From the NCBI GenBank assembly GCA_016124615.1, contig WGNF01000007.1, positions 186,001-250,000 on the forward strand: a stretch of 64,000 nt of DNA, written 5' to 3'. The position numbers and the translations under genes are program-made. Positions 18,618 through 26,606 of this stretch are shown in pieces (position 1 is the stretch's first letter; each line of letters opens with the position of its first letter). This stretch comes from Paracoccaceae bacterium (GTDB taxonomy: Bacteria; Pseudomonadota; Alphaproteobacteria; Rhodobacterales; Rhodobacteraceae). The notes under the pieces were generated by a model, which was not told the origin of the DNA, searched no databases, and saw only the letters and a program-made list of their open reading frames with translations.

Positions 18618-19399
18618 CGCAGCCCCTCCTCGCCGTCATGGTGCAGCCGCGGGCCACGTTCCACGATCGGTTCCGGCGCCGCGGCCACCGGCACGTTCGG
18701 CGCCGCGTTGGGGTCGGCGATCCGCGCGGCCGGGCTAAACGCCCATTTCACCGCGTTGCAGATCACCCGCTGCACATTGGCGTCGTGATAGGTCGGATAG
18801 GTCTCGTGCCCCGGACGGAAGTAGAACACGTTGCCCGCCCCGCGCCGCCAGGTCAGGCCCGACCGGAACACCTCGCCGCCCTGAAACCAGCTGACAAAGA
18901 CTGTCTCCATCGGTTCCGGCACACCGAAGGGCTCGCCGTACATTTCCTCGTTTTCCAGCTCGAAGTGGTCGGGCAGCCCGGCCGCGATCGGGTGGCCGCG
19001 GCTGGTCAGCCAGATCCGCTCGCGCTCGCCCGCCTCGCGCCAGGTCAGGTTGCAGGGCGCGCCCATCAGCCGCTTGAACGGTTTCGAGAAATGCGCCGAA
19101 TGCAGGAAGATCACGCCCATCCCGCCCCAGACGGCATTGCAGACCCGCTCCACCACCGCGTCCTGCACCGCGCCATGCGCGGCATGGCCCCACCAGATCA
19201 GCACATCCGTCTCGGCCAGCCGCGCCTCGGTCAGCCCGTGCTCGGGCTCCTGCAGCGTCGCGGTTGTCGCGGAAAGTCCCGGATCGGCGTTCAGCGCGGC
19301 AGCAATGCAGGCGTGCATCCCGTCAGGGTAGATCTGCGCCACCACCCTGTTCCCGCGCTCATGGACGTTCTCTCCCCAGACGAGGGCTCTGATCGGCAT
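18614..19399 (-). CDS. ThuA domain protein
   Basis: The 261-residue protein has the ThuA-like (glutamine amidotransferase-fold) domain: VWGENVHERGN near the N-terminus, DVLIWWGHAAHGAV, and the C-terminal VFYFRPGHETYPTYHD and GNVF motifs. ThuA proteins are linked to trehalose or related disaccharide use, where they may process keto-sugars. Translationally coupled to the downstream Gfo/Idh gene. No transporter is adjacent in this window. Confidence 0.88.
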   Translation of the reverse strand: MPIRALVWGENVHERGNRVVAQIYPDGMHACIAAALNADPGLSATTATLQEPEHGLTEARLAETDVLIWWGHAAHGAVQDAVVERVCNAVWGGMGVIFLHSAHFSKPFKRLMGAPCNLTWREAGERERIWLTSRGHPIAAGLPDHFELENEEMYGEPFGVPEPMETVFVSWFQGGEVFRSGLTWRRGAGNVFYFRPGHETYPTYHDANVQRVICNAVKWAFSPAARIADPNAAPNVPVAAAPEPIVERGPRLHHDGEEGLR

Positions 19400-19488
19400 G
19401 TCGACCTCCTGATTGGCGAGGCCGGAAGGCGACCCGCTTCAGAGGCACTAAATCACGCGTTGAGAGCGCCCGCCAAGGGGGGGCCGCC

Positions 19489-19887
19489 TCAGTTCTTCAC
19501 CCGCGTCCAGGTTCCGCCATCGCGGCAGATGAAGAAGACGCACCCCGACACCGCCAGATTGTCGCCGGTCAGCTTCATTTTGGAATTGTAGGTCTTGTTG
19601 CGATCCGGCGACCAGACCTTGCCCTCGCCATAGGCTCCATTGCCCTCGGCCACCATGTCCCAGACGATCTGCTTGCCGACATTGTCCGATTGCATCGGCT
19701 TGCCGTCCTTGTCGAACGACTTGACCAGCGTGCCGCAGAACTTGGTGCCGCAGGGCTGCACCTGGATGTAGCCGAAGTTGCCGTTGTCGTCGGGCTTGGT
19801 CTGCCACATCCCCTCGACCGGGTCGGCGGCAAAGGCCGGGGCCGCGACAAGGATCGCCAGAACGGCGGTAAGCGCCAGACGTTTCAT
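19489..19887 (-). CDS. DUF2147 family secreted protein
   Basis: Small 132-residue protein with a clear signal peptide (MKRLALTAVLAILVAAPAFA, cut before ADPVEG). The body has the DUF2147 pattern: GMWQTKPDDNGNFGYIQVQ, CGTKFCGTLV and the C-terminal LAVSGCVFFICRDGGTWTRV with paired cysteines. This is a lipocalin-like beta-barrel family of unknown ligand. GGAGACC before the ATG is a good ribosome site. Divergent from hisA. Confidence 0.85.
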   Translation of the reverse strand: MKRLALTAVLAILVAAPAFAADPVEGMWQTKPDDNGNFGYIQVQPCGTKFCGTLVKSFDKDGKPMQSDNVGKQIVWDMVAEGNGAYGEGKVWSPDRNKTYNSKMKLTGDNLAVSGCVFFICRDGGTWTRVKN

Positions 19888-20059
19888 GCAGGTCTCCTCT
19901 CCCAAAGACGCCCCCAGTCTGACCGAGAGGCGGGCTTTGTGGCAAGCGTGACGTGAGGTCGGGACGGTGGCGAAACCACGCCGCGCCCGGCCCGCGCCGC
20001 TTTGCAATCGGCCGCGACCTGTGGCAAGCAGCGCCGCACCCACCGCCCGGAGCCGCGTC

Positions 20060-20779
20060 ATGATCCTTTACCCCGCCATCGACCTGAAAGACGGCGCCTG
20101 CGTGCGCCTGCTGCGCGGCGACATGGACAAGGCTACCGTCTTCGGCACCGACCCCGCCGCGCAGGCCGCGGCCTTCGCCGCCGCGGGCTGCGACTGGCTG
20201 CACCTTGTCGACCTCAACGGCGCCTTTGCAGGCACCCCGGTCAACGCCGAAGCGGTCGAGGCGATCCTCGCCGCCGTCACCGTCCCCTGCCAGCTTGGCG
20301 GCGGCATCCGCGACATGGCCACGATCGAGCGCTGGCTGACCAAGGGTCTCGCCCGCGTCATCCTCGGCACCGTCGCCGTGGAAAACCCCGACCTCGTGCG
20401 CAGCGCGGCGCGCGCCTTCCCCGGCCGCGTCGCTGTCGGCATCGACGCCCGCAAAGGCCGCGTCGCAACCAAGGGCTGGGCCACCGAGACCGACATCATG
20501 GCCACCGACCTCGCGCAACGGTTCGAGGATGCCGGCGTCGCCGCCCTGATCTACACCGACATCGACCGCGACGGCGCCATGCAGGGCCCCAACGTCGCCG
20601 CCACCGCGGCCCTCGCCCGCGCCGTGACCATCCCGGTGATCGCCTCCGGCGGCGTCTCCTCGCTCGCCGATCTGATGGCGCTGAACGCCACCGGTGTCAT
20701 CGCGGGGGCCATTTCCGGCCGCGCCCTCTATGACGGCGCGCTCGACCTCGCTCAGGCCCTCGCCGCCCTGAAAGCCTGA
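20060..20779 (+). CDS. hisA: ProFAR isomerase (HisA)
   Basis: Isomerises ProFAR to PRFAR in histidine synthesis. The 239-residue TIM barrel starts [17 protein letters not shown] with catalytic Asp8, and has Asp in [10 protein letters not shown] (near residue 174) and the phosphate loop [13 protein letters not shown]. The start at 20060 is the canonical one; upstream in-frame sequence is Arg-rich and not conserved-looking. Followed by hisF after a 129-bp spacer rich in hairpins. Confidence 0.96.
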   Translation: MILYPAIDLKDGACVRLLRGDMDKATVFGTDPAAQAAAFAAAGCDWLHLVDLNGAFAGTPVNAEAVEAILAAVTVPCQLGGGIRDMATIERWLTKGLARVILGTVAVENPDLVRSAARAFPGRVAVGIDARKGRVATKGWATETDIMATDLAQRFEDAGVAALIYTDIDRDGAMQGPNVAATAALARAVTIPVIASGGVSSLADLMALNATGVIAGAISGRALYDGALDLAQALAALKA

Positions 20780-20799
20780 CCCCCTGCTTTCCATTCACA

Positions 20800-20860
20800 T
20801 TGGCGAAAATATCCTCGGGGGTGAATTGGCCGCAGGCCAAGAGGGGGCAGACAGCCCCCT
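20800..20860 (+). repeat. Hairpin-rich intergenic motif between hisA and hisF
   Basis: Contains TTGGCGAAAATATCC followed by two stem-loops: TTGGCC-GCA-GGCCAA (20826-20840) and GGGGGC-AGACA-GCCCCC (20843-20859). A motif with a similar core (TTGGCCCAAATATCC) is at 57418-57459. From memory this kind of sequence is scattered between genes in Rhodobacteraceae; its role is unknown. Confidence 0.5.
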
Positions 20861-20908
20861 TCCCCCGGCTCTCCCCAATCGCTACCTAAGACGCAAAGGA
20901 TGCGATCC

Positions 20909-21670
20909 ATGCTCAAGACCCGCCTGATCCCCTGCCTCGACGTGGCCGACGGTCGCGTCGTCAAGGGCGTGAACTTCGTCGACCTGCGCGACGCAGGCGA
21001 CCCGGTCGAGGCGGCGCGGGCCTATGACGCGGCCGGGGCGGATGAGCTTTGCTTTCTCGACATTCACGCCACGCACGAGAATCGCGGCACCATGTTCGAT
21101 CTCGTCACCCGCACGGCGGAACAGGTGTTCATGCCGCTGACGGTGGGTGGCGGCGTGCGCAGCCATCATGACGTGCGCGCGCTGCTGCTCGCCGGGGCCG
21201 ACAAGGTCAGCTTCAACTCCGCCGCCGTTGCCGATCCGGATGTGGTGGCCGAGGCCGCCGATCGGTTCGGCAGCCAGTGCATCGTCGTCGCCATCGACGC
21301 CAAGACCGTCGGCCCCGGCAAGTGGGAGATTTTCACCCACGGCGGCCGCAAATCCACCGGCATCGACGCGGTGGACTTCGCTCGCACCGTCGCCGCCAAG
21401 GGCGCGGGCGAGATCCTGCTGACCTCGATGGACCGTGACGGCACCCGCGCCGGTTTCAACCTGCCCCTGACCCGCGCCGTTGTCGATGCCGTCCCGATCC
21501 CGGTCATCGCCTCCGGCGGCGTCGGCACGCTCGACCATCTGGTCGAAGGCGTCACCGTGGGCGGCGCCTCGGCGGTGCTGGCCGCGTCGATCTTTCACTT
21601 CGGCACCTTCACGATCCACGAAGCCAAGGCCCACATGGCCGCCGCCGGTATCCCGATGAGGCTGACATGA
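20909..21670 (+). CDS. hisF: Imidazole glycerol phosphate synthase cyclase subunit HisF
   Basis: With HisH makes IGP and AICAR from PRFAR. TIM barrel of 253 residues starting [20 protein letters not shown] (catalytic Asp11), with Asp in [12 protein letters not shown] (near 130) and [15 protein letters not shown]. An in-frame ATG 9 nt earlier exists, but AAAGGA sits 8 nt before 20909 and overlaps the earlier ATG, so 20909 is preferred. No hisH is in the window. Confidence 0.95.
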   Translation: MLKTRLIPCLDVADGRVVKGVNFVDLRDAGDPVEAARAYDAAGADELCFLDIHATHENRGTMFDLVTRTAEQVFMPLTVGGGVRSHHDVRALLLAGADKVSFNSAAVADPDVVAEAADRFGSQCIVVAIDAKTVGPGKWEIFTHGGRKSTGIDAVDFARTVAAKGAGEILLTSMDRDGTRAGFNLPLTRAVVDAVPIPVIASGGVGTLDHLVEGVTVGGASAVLAASIFHFGTFTIHEAKAHMAAAGIPMRLT

Positions 21671-21978
21671 CCGCGCTCGACCGCCTCGCCGCCACCATCG
21701 CGGCCCGCAAGGGCGCCGACCCCGATACGTCGTGGACGGCGAAACTGCTGGCCAAGGGCCCCGAGAAATGCGCCGAAAAGTTCGGCGAGGAAGCGGTAGA
21801 GGCGATCATCGAGGCGGTGAAGGGCGACCGCGCCAAGTTGACCGCCGAGGCCGCCGACGTGCTTTACCACCTTCTCGTCATGCTCGCCGCGCGTGACGTG
21901 ACGCTGGATCAGGTGCTGGCCGAACTCGAACGCCGCCAGGGCACATCGGGGCTCGCCGAAAAGGCCGCCCGGGGCTAG
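21667..21978 (+). CDS. hisE: Phosphoribosyl-ATP pyrophosphatase
   Basis: Removes pyrophosphate from PR-ATP, the second step of histidine synthesis. The 103-residue all-helical protein shows the MazG-like metal motif ([18 protein letters not shown] and [13 protein letters not shown]). The start overlaps the hisF stop by 4 bp (ATGA). It is not fused to HisI, as usual in alphaproteobacteria. Its stop is 1 nt from that of the convergent cytochrome gene. Confidence 0.94.
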   Translation: MTALDRLAATIAARKGADPDTSWTAKLLAKGPEKCAEKFGEEAVEAIIEAVKGDRAKLTAEAADVLYHLLVMLAARDVTLDQVLAELERRQGTSGLAEKAARG

Positions 21979-21979
21979 G

Positions 21980-22477
21980 TCACTCGGCCCGCCCGGATCG
22001 GATCATCCGCAGCAGCAGCCCGTCGTGCCGGATGAACTGATGGTAGAGCGCGCCCGCCGCGTGAACGCCGACCAGCCCCAGCAACATCACCGCCAGCGCG
22101 TTGTGAACCACCGACACCGGCCGCAGATTGCCAAAATAGGCGATCAGCCCGGTGACCGGGATCGCCACCATCGTGCCGTAGCTGATCCAGTGCACCAGAT
22201 GCGACAGCGCCTCCAGCCGCGGATCGAAGCCTTCGGGGGCGGCCGGGGGTTGATGCCGCCGCCGCACCCGGATCCGCCACAGCACCAGCGCCAGCACCGC
22301 CGTTCCCACGCCCAGATGCACGATGACGCCATTGGTGAACAGGAACTCGTTGGTCACGATCCGGTAGTGCCAGCCCGGCAGCACGATTCCCGAGAACACG
22401 AATTGCGAGGCGATCAGCACCGCCATCGTCCAGTGCAAGCCGATCTGGACGGGGTCGTATCCCGCTGGTGATCGCAT
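21980..22477 (-). CDS. Cytochrome b561-family membrane protein
   Basis: The 165-residue protein has four predicted membrane spans (about 15-33, 45-64, 95-113 and 125-145). Histidines sit where haem ligands are expected: H15 (IGLHWTMAV), H54 (VIVHLGVG), H94 (SHLVHWISY) and H130/H139 (VGVHAAGALYHQF). This fits the prokaryotic cytochrome b561 family (quinol-oxidising, CybB-like). The partner is unknown; it stands alone. Confidence 0.85.
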   Translation of the reverse strand: MRSPAGYDPVQIGLHWTMAVLIASQFVFSGIVLPGWHYRIVTNEFLFTNGVIVHLGVGTAVLALVLWRIRVRRRHQPPAAPEGFDPRLEALSHLVHWISYGTMVAIPVTGLIAYFGNLRPVSVVHNALAVMLLGLVGVHAAGALYHQFIRHDGLLLRMIRSGRAE

Positions 22478-22586
22478 GGGGCCTCTCCGCTTCGGTGTCT
22501 TTCAGGCCGTTCTGGCGCGACCATGCTGATAGGTCGCTGACACAACGAATCGCCAACCGGGCACGGTGCGACGAAGCCGGGGGGGG

Positions 22587-23036
22587 TCAGCCCTTGGGCG
22601 ACACCGGTCGATGGCCGTCACCGATCAGGCGCGGATATTCCATCTTCGGGCAGCGATTCTGGATCACCGTTATCCCCCGCGCCTCGGCACTTGCGGCGGC
22701 TTCGGCATGCGCGACGCCAAGCTGCATCCAGATCGTGCGCAACGCGGGCAGCTGCGCCAGCGCCTGCGCCACGATGCCCGGCACCGCATCGGACTGGCGA
22801 AAGATGTCAACCATGTCCACCGGCTCGGGGATCCCGCTCAGGTCCGCCCGCACGGTTTCGCCCAGGAACACCTCGCCCGCATGGCCCGGATTGACCGGAA
22901 TCACCCGGTAACCCCGTTCCTGCAGGAACCGCGCGACATAGTGGCTTGGCCGCGCCGGGTTGGGCGAGAATCCCACCACCGCGATCACCCGGGTCCGGGT
23001 CAGCAGGTCTTTCAGTACAGCATCGGTCACGTCCAT
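22587..23036 (-). CDS. CoA-binding domain protein (YccU-like)
   Basis: The 149-residue protein is a single Rossmann-type CoA-binding domain: VIAVVGFSPNPARPSHYVA (residues 17-35), GYRVIPVNPGHAGEVFLGET, IWMQLGVAHAEAAA and the end motif NRCPKMEYPRL. Families of this type bind acyl-CoA or nucleotides; no enzyme activity is established. A long gap with a terminator separates it from rlmB upstream. Confidence 0.85.
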   Translation of the reverse strand: MDVTDAVLKDLLTRTRVIAVVGFSPNPARPSHYVARFLQERGYRVIPVNPGHAGEVFLGETVRADLSGIPEPVDMVDIFRQSDAVPGIVAQALAQLPALRTIWMQLGVAHAEAAASAEARGITVIQNRCPKMEYPRLIGDGHRPVSPKG

Positions 23037-23241
23037 GATCCCGGCCTCCTGTTTCTCGGGGGGCTACCCATAAAGAAGCGCCCAGACCTGAAAGGCTGGG
23101 CGCAAGGTGCGGAACGAGGGACAGTGCAATGAGACACAGGGGTTCCGTATCTGCGTCTCCTCAGACAGAGATAGGGACGACATGGCCGCCATTGAAGACC
23201 CTGTCGCTAAGCTGTGAACATTTCGTGAAACCACGCGGAAA
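23037..23241 (-). other. 205-bp intergenic region downstream of rlmB; possible 3'-UTR or small RNA
   Basis: No convincing gene. A strong minus-strand terminator lies at its far end (23070-23103), about 140 nt past the rlmB stop. The stretch is less GC-rich than its neighbours. An open frame of 42 codons (start 23192) runs through the terminator hairpin and is therefore unlikely to be translated. Confidence 0.35.
23070..23103 (-). terminator. Rho-independent terminator downstream of rlmB
   Basis: GCGCCCAG (23078-23085) pairs with CTGGGCGC (23096-23103), with an inner CCT-GAA-AGG stem. On the minus strand it is followed by TTCTTTAT. Confidence 0.75.
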
Positions 23242-24024
23242 TCAGCCGCCCCGCACCGTCGCCGCATAAAGCGCCACCGCCGCCGCGTTCGAGACGTTGA
23301 GCGACCCGAACACCCCGGCTGCCGGAATGCGCGCCAGCACGTCGCAGGTTTCCAGCGTCTTTTCGCGAAGCCCCGGCCCCTCGGCGCCCAGCACAAGGCC
23401 CACCGCCCGCGTGCCCACCCCGGCCAGCGCCTCGGGCAGCGTCACCTCGGCCGTGCCGTCCAGCCCGATCAGCACAAAGCCCATCGCCTGCAGCCGTTCC
23501 ATCGCATCGGCGAGGTTGACGACCCGCAGGTAGGGCTGGCGTTCCAGCGCGCCCGAGGCGGTCTTGGCCAGCGCGCCCGTCTCGGGGGCCGAATGCCGCT
23601 GCGGTGCGATCACTGCCCGCGCACCGAACACCTCGGCCGAGCGCAGCACGGCGCCGACGTTGTGCGGGTCCGTCACCCGGTCCAGCAGCACCACCAGCGG
23701 CAGCCCCTCGCCCGAAGCGCAGACCTCCTCCAGCCCGCCCCAGTCGAGCGGCTTCACTTCCAGCGCGGCACCCTGATGTACGGAGCCTTCGTCGATCGGC
23801 ACGTCGAACCGTCGCGGATCGGCGATCTCGGGCTCCAGCCCGCCCGCCGCGATCGCATCGCCCAGCTTGTCCGCCGCGTTCTTGGTCAGCACCAGCCGCA
23901 GTTTCTTGCGCGCCGGGTTCATCAGTGCATCGCGCACGGCGTGCAGCCCGAACAGCCACACCGTCTCCGCCGCCGACGCCCGCTTGGCACGTTCCTTGTC
24001 GATCACCCAGGTGGGTTTCTTCAT
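23242..24024 (-). CDS. rlmB: RlmB-type 23S rRNA 2'-O-ribose methyltransferase (SpoU family)
   Basis: SAM-dependent SPOUT enzyme that methylates a guanosine ribose in 23S rRNA (G2251 in E. coli). The 260-residue protein has an N-terminal substrate-binding domain (LFGLHAVRDALMNPARK) and the three SpoU motifs: LLDRVTDPHNVGAVLRSAE, LVLGAEGPGL and IPAAGVFGSLNVSNAAAVAL. ATG 24024 gives MKKPTWVIDKERAKR; further upstream the frame overlaps the tRNA and is not coding. Divergent from tRNA-Tyr. Confidence 0.9.
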   Translation of the reverse strand: MKKPTWVIDKERAKRASAAETVWLFGLHAVRDALMNPARKKLRLVLTKNAADKLGDAIAAGGLEPEIADPRRFDVPIDEGSVHQGAALEVKPLDWGGLEEVCASGEGLPLVVLLDRVTDPHNVGAVLRSAEVFGARAVIAPQRHSAPETGALAKTASGALERQPYLRVVNLADAMERLQAMGFVLIGLDGTAEVTLPEALAGVGTRAVGLVLGAEGPGLREKTLETCDVLARIPAAGVFGSLNVSNAAAVALYAATVRGG

Positions 24025-24092
24025 CGCGATCCCCTCAGACAGGGCCGCACCATGCGGCGCGGGCACCGGGCACGCAAGAGGGACAATCCCGC

Positions 24093-24121
24093 TTGACGCC
24101 CCCCGGAGCCTCCGATATTCC
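24093..24121 (+). promoter_or_regulatory. Promoter of tRNA-Tyr
   Basis: TTGACG (24093-24098), 17-bp spacer, TATTCC (24116-24121). The -10 ends 12 nt before the mature tRNA 5' end, which suits a tRNA promoter. Confidence 0.65.
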
Positions 24122-24133
24122 CCCCATCGCGTC

Positions 24134-24217
24134 GGGCGACGTGCTGCAAGGTGCGGCAGCGGACTGTAACTCCGCCGGGGAGACCCACGCCTGGTTCGAT
24201 TCCAGGGTCGCCCACCA
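24134..24217 (+). tRNA. tRNA-Tyr (anticodon GTA), class II
   Basis: Acceptor stem 24134-24140 pairs with 24207-24213 (GGGCGAC/GTCGCCC), then A and an encoded CCA. The anticodon stem GCGGA/TCCGC encloses loop CTGTAAC with anticodon GTA at 24166-24168. A long variable arm (GGG-GAGA-CCC) marks a class II tRNA, as expected for bacterial Tyr. The T arm is CCTGG-TTCGATT-CCAGG. The D arm is compact and lacks the usual T8 and A14. Confidence 0.9.
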
Positions 24218-24303
24218 TCTTCCCCCAACGCAAGCCAACCGATCCCCCGTCTGCCGGAAGAATCCCGCATTATCCGCGGCTTGGCGCAACGGACCCTGAC
24301 TCA

Positions 24304-24342
24304 CGCGAAAGTCGGCGCAGGGGCACAGGCCCCCGCGCCGAC
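24304..24342 (-). terminator. Hairpin terminator of the molybdenum oxidoreductase operon
   Basis: GTCGGCGC-A-GGGGC pairs with GCCCC-C-GCGCCGAC (24311-24342), an unusually strong stem. On the minus strand it is followed by TTTCGCG. It lies 12 nt past the last gene's stop. On the plus strand there is no T-run, so it fits the minus-strand operon better than the tRNA. Confidence 0.6.
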
Positions 24343-24353
24343 TGCTGGTGCGA

Positions 24354-26606
24354 TCAGACGAGGATATCCTCGATCCGGATCGGGAAGCGATGGGCCCGGA
24401 CCCCGGTCGCGTGCCAGATGGCGTTGGCGATGGCGCCGACGGTGCCGGTGATGCCGATCTCGCCGACGCCCTTGATGCCAAGCGCGTTCACGTAAGGATC
24501 ATCCTCGTGGATCATCAGCGCCTCAAGCGAGGGCACGTCGGCGTTGACCGGAACGTGGTAGCCCGCCAGATCGGCGTTCATCGAGCGCCCGGTGCGCCGG
24601 TCGTGCACCGCCTCTTCGTGCAGCGCGAAGGACAGACCCCAGATCATCCCGCCATAAAGCTGGCTGCGCGCCAGATGCGGGTTGATGATGCGCCCGGCGG
24701 CAAAGGCGCCGACCAGCCGCGTCACCCGCATCTGGCCCAGATCGGGATCCACCTTGACCTCGGCGAACACCGCGCCGTGCGAGAACATCGCATGGCTGGC
24801 GGCATCGGCGGGATCGCGCGCGGCCTTGCCGTTGCCCTCCAGCTCGCTCAGCCCGGCCCGCGCCAGAATGTCGGCGTAGCTGTCGCTGCGGCTGTCGTCG
24901 TCGTTGCGATAAAGCCGACCGTTGCGCACCTCGACCCCGGCATTGCCCGCCCCGAACAACGGCGAGGCCGGGTCGGTGGTGGCAAGTTCGGCCAGACGGG
25001 CGATGGTGTCGCGCCCGGCGCTGAAGACCGCGCCGCCCGCGGTGGCGGTGTGGCCAGAGCCGCCCGCGATGCCGCCATCCGGCAGGTCAGAGGAACCGGC
25101 GCGGAATTCCACCTGCCCGATATCCAGGCCCAGCCCATCCGCCGCAATCTGGGCCAGTGCGGTCCATGCGCCCTGCCCCATGTCGGCAGCCGCGGTTTCC
25201 ACCAGCGCGGTGCCATCGCTGCGCAGCGTGGCGCGCGCCTGGGCCTGAAACATCGGGCAGGCGAACATCGCGCTGCCCATCCCCCAGCCGACAAGGCAAC
25301 CGTCGGCATCGCGCATCTGCCGCGGGGCCAGCGGACGGCCCGCCCAGCCAAAGTGCGCGGCGCCTTGCGCATAGCATTCGCGCAGCGCCTTTGACGAAAA
25401 CGGTTTGCCCGAGGCCGGATCGACCTCGGCATAGTTCCGCAGCCGGAATTCCAGCGGGTCGAGCCCGCAGGCCAGCGCGGCCTCGTCGATGGCGCATTCC
25501 AGCGCGGCCGAACCGCTCGCCTCGCCCGGTGCCCGCATCGGGCCGGGCGTTCCGGTATCGACCCGCAGCGCCCGATGCCGGGTCAGGATGGCCGGGCTGG
25601 CATAAAGGTTATGCGAGGCATTCGCCGCCGGTTCGATGAATTCATCGAAACTGCTGGTGGTCGAGATTGCGTTGTGTTCCAGCGCGGTCAACCGCCCGCT
25701 GTCGTCGGTGCCCAGCCGCAAGGTCTGGCGCGTGGCACCGCGATGCCCGACCGGGCCGACCATCTGCGCCCGGGTCAGCACCACTTTCACCGGGCGGTCC
25801 AGCATCCGGGCCGCCAGAATGCCAAGGATTTGCGGCCCGGCCAGAATCGCCTTCGACCCGAAGCCCCCGCCCAGAAACGGGCTGCGCAGCAACACGTTCT
25901 CGGCCGGGATGCCGAAGTAGGCGGCAAAGGCGCCGCGCGACATGACGATCGCCTGATTGGGGGTGTCGATGGTCAGCCGGTCGCCATCCCATTCAGCCAC
26001 CAGCGCATGCGGTTCCATCGCGTTGTGATACTGGATCGGCGTTTCGTAGACCGTTTCGATGTGATGCGTGGCGGCGGCGTGGCCGCTGGCGATATCGCCG
26101 ACGCTGACATCGGTCGCGCCGCCGATGCCGACGACCGGCGGCACATAGGGCGTGCCCGAGTCAAAGCCGATCCGCGCCGGTTCGGCCTCGTAGACCGGGG
26201 CCAGCAGCCGCGCGCCCTCGGTTGCGGCCTCCAGCGTTTCAGCCACCACCAGCGCGATCGGCTGGTTGGCATAGCGCACGCGGTCGTTCTGCAACACCTC
26301 GATGCGGAAGGCGAAGAACCCCACCTTGCCATCGGGGTCCAGTGCCAGCGGCGGGCGGTTGGCGGGCGTGATCACCTCGACCACGCCGGGGTGGGTCTTC
26401 GCCGCGGCAACGTCCAGAAAGCTGACGCGGCCGCGCGCGATGGTGCTGACCGCCACGACGGCGTGCAACAGACCCTTGGGGTGATTGTCGGCGGCATAGG
26501 TCGCGGCGCCGGTGACTTTCAGGATGCCGTCGCGCCGGGTCAGCGGCTGACCGCTGTTCGAGCCGTAGCGGACATGGGCAGGCGACAGGGGAATGGTGTC
26601 AGGCAT
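24354..26606 (-). CDS. Molybdopterin-binding subunit of xanthine dehydrogenase-family aldehyde oxidoreductase (PaoC-like)
   Basis: Catalytic Mo subunit of about 750 residues. It carries the Moco motifs FLGGGFGSKA, GPMRAPGEASG, AADMGQGAWTALAQ and the terminal GVGEIGITGTVGAIANA, whose Glu is the catalytic base. No signal peptide at the start MPDTIPLSPAHVRYGSN, so cytoplasmic. A GGAG 9 nt upstream supports ATG 26606, overlapping the FAD-subunit gene by 8 bp. The set of three subunits matches E. coli PaoABC/YagTSR better than true xanthine dehydrogenase; the substrate is probably an aromatic or aliphatic aldehyde (inference). Confidence 0.88.
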   Translation of the reverse strand: MPDTIPLSPAHVRYGSNSGQPLTRRDGILKVTGAATYAADNHPKGLLHAVVAVSTIARGRVSFLDVAAAKTHPGVVEVITPANRPPLALDPDGKVGFFAFRIEVLQNDRVRYANQPIALVVAETLEAATEGARLLAPVYEAEPARIGFDSGTPYVPPVVGIGGATDVSVGDIASGHAAATHHIETVYETPIQYHNAMEPHALVAEWDGDRLTIDTPNQAIVMSRGAFAAYFGIPAENVLLRSPFLGGGFGSKAILAGPQILGILAARMLDRPVKVVLTRAQMVGPVGHRGATRQTLRLGTDDSGRLTALEHNAISTTSSFDEFIEPAANASHNLYASPAILTRHRALRVDTGTPGPMRAPGEASGSAALECAIDEAALACGLDPLEFRLRNYAEVDPASGKPFSSKALRECYAQGAAHFGWAGRPLAPRQMRDADGCLVGWGMGSAMFACPMFQAQARATLRSDGTALVETAAADMGQGAWTALAQIAADGLGLDIGQVEFRAGSSDLPDGGIAGGSGHTATAGGAVFSAGRDTIARLAELATTDPASPLFGAGNAGVEVRNGRLYRNDDDSRSDSYADILARAGLSELEGNGKAARDPADAASHAMFSHGAVFAEVKVDPDLGQMRVTRLVGAFAAGRIINPHLARSQLYGGMIWGLSFALHEEAVHDRRTGRSMNADLAGYHVPVNADVPSLEALMIHEDDPYVNALGIKGVGEIGITGTVGAIANAIWHATGVRAHRFPIRIEDILV

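Noticed and set aside
23064..23192. 42-codon minus-strand frame after rlmB
   Set aside because: It runs through the terminator hairpin and lacks a ribosome site.
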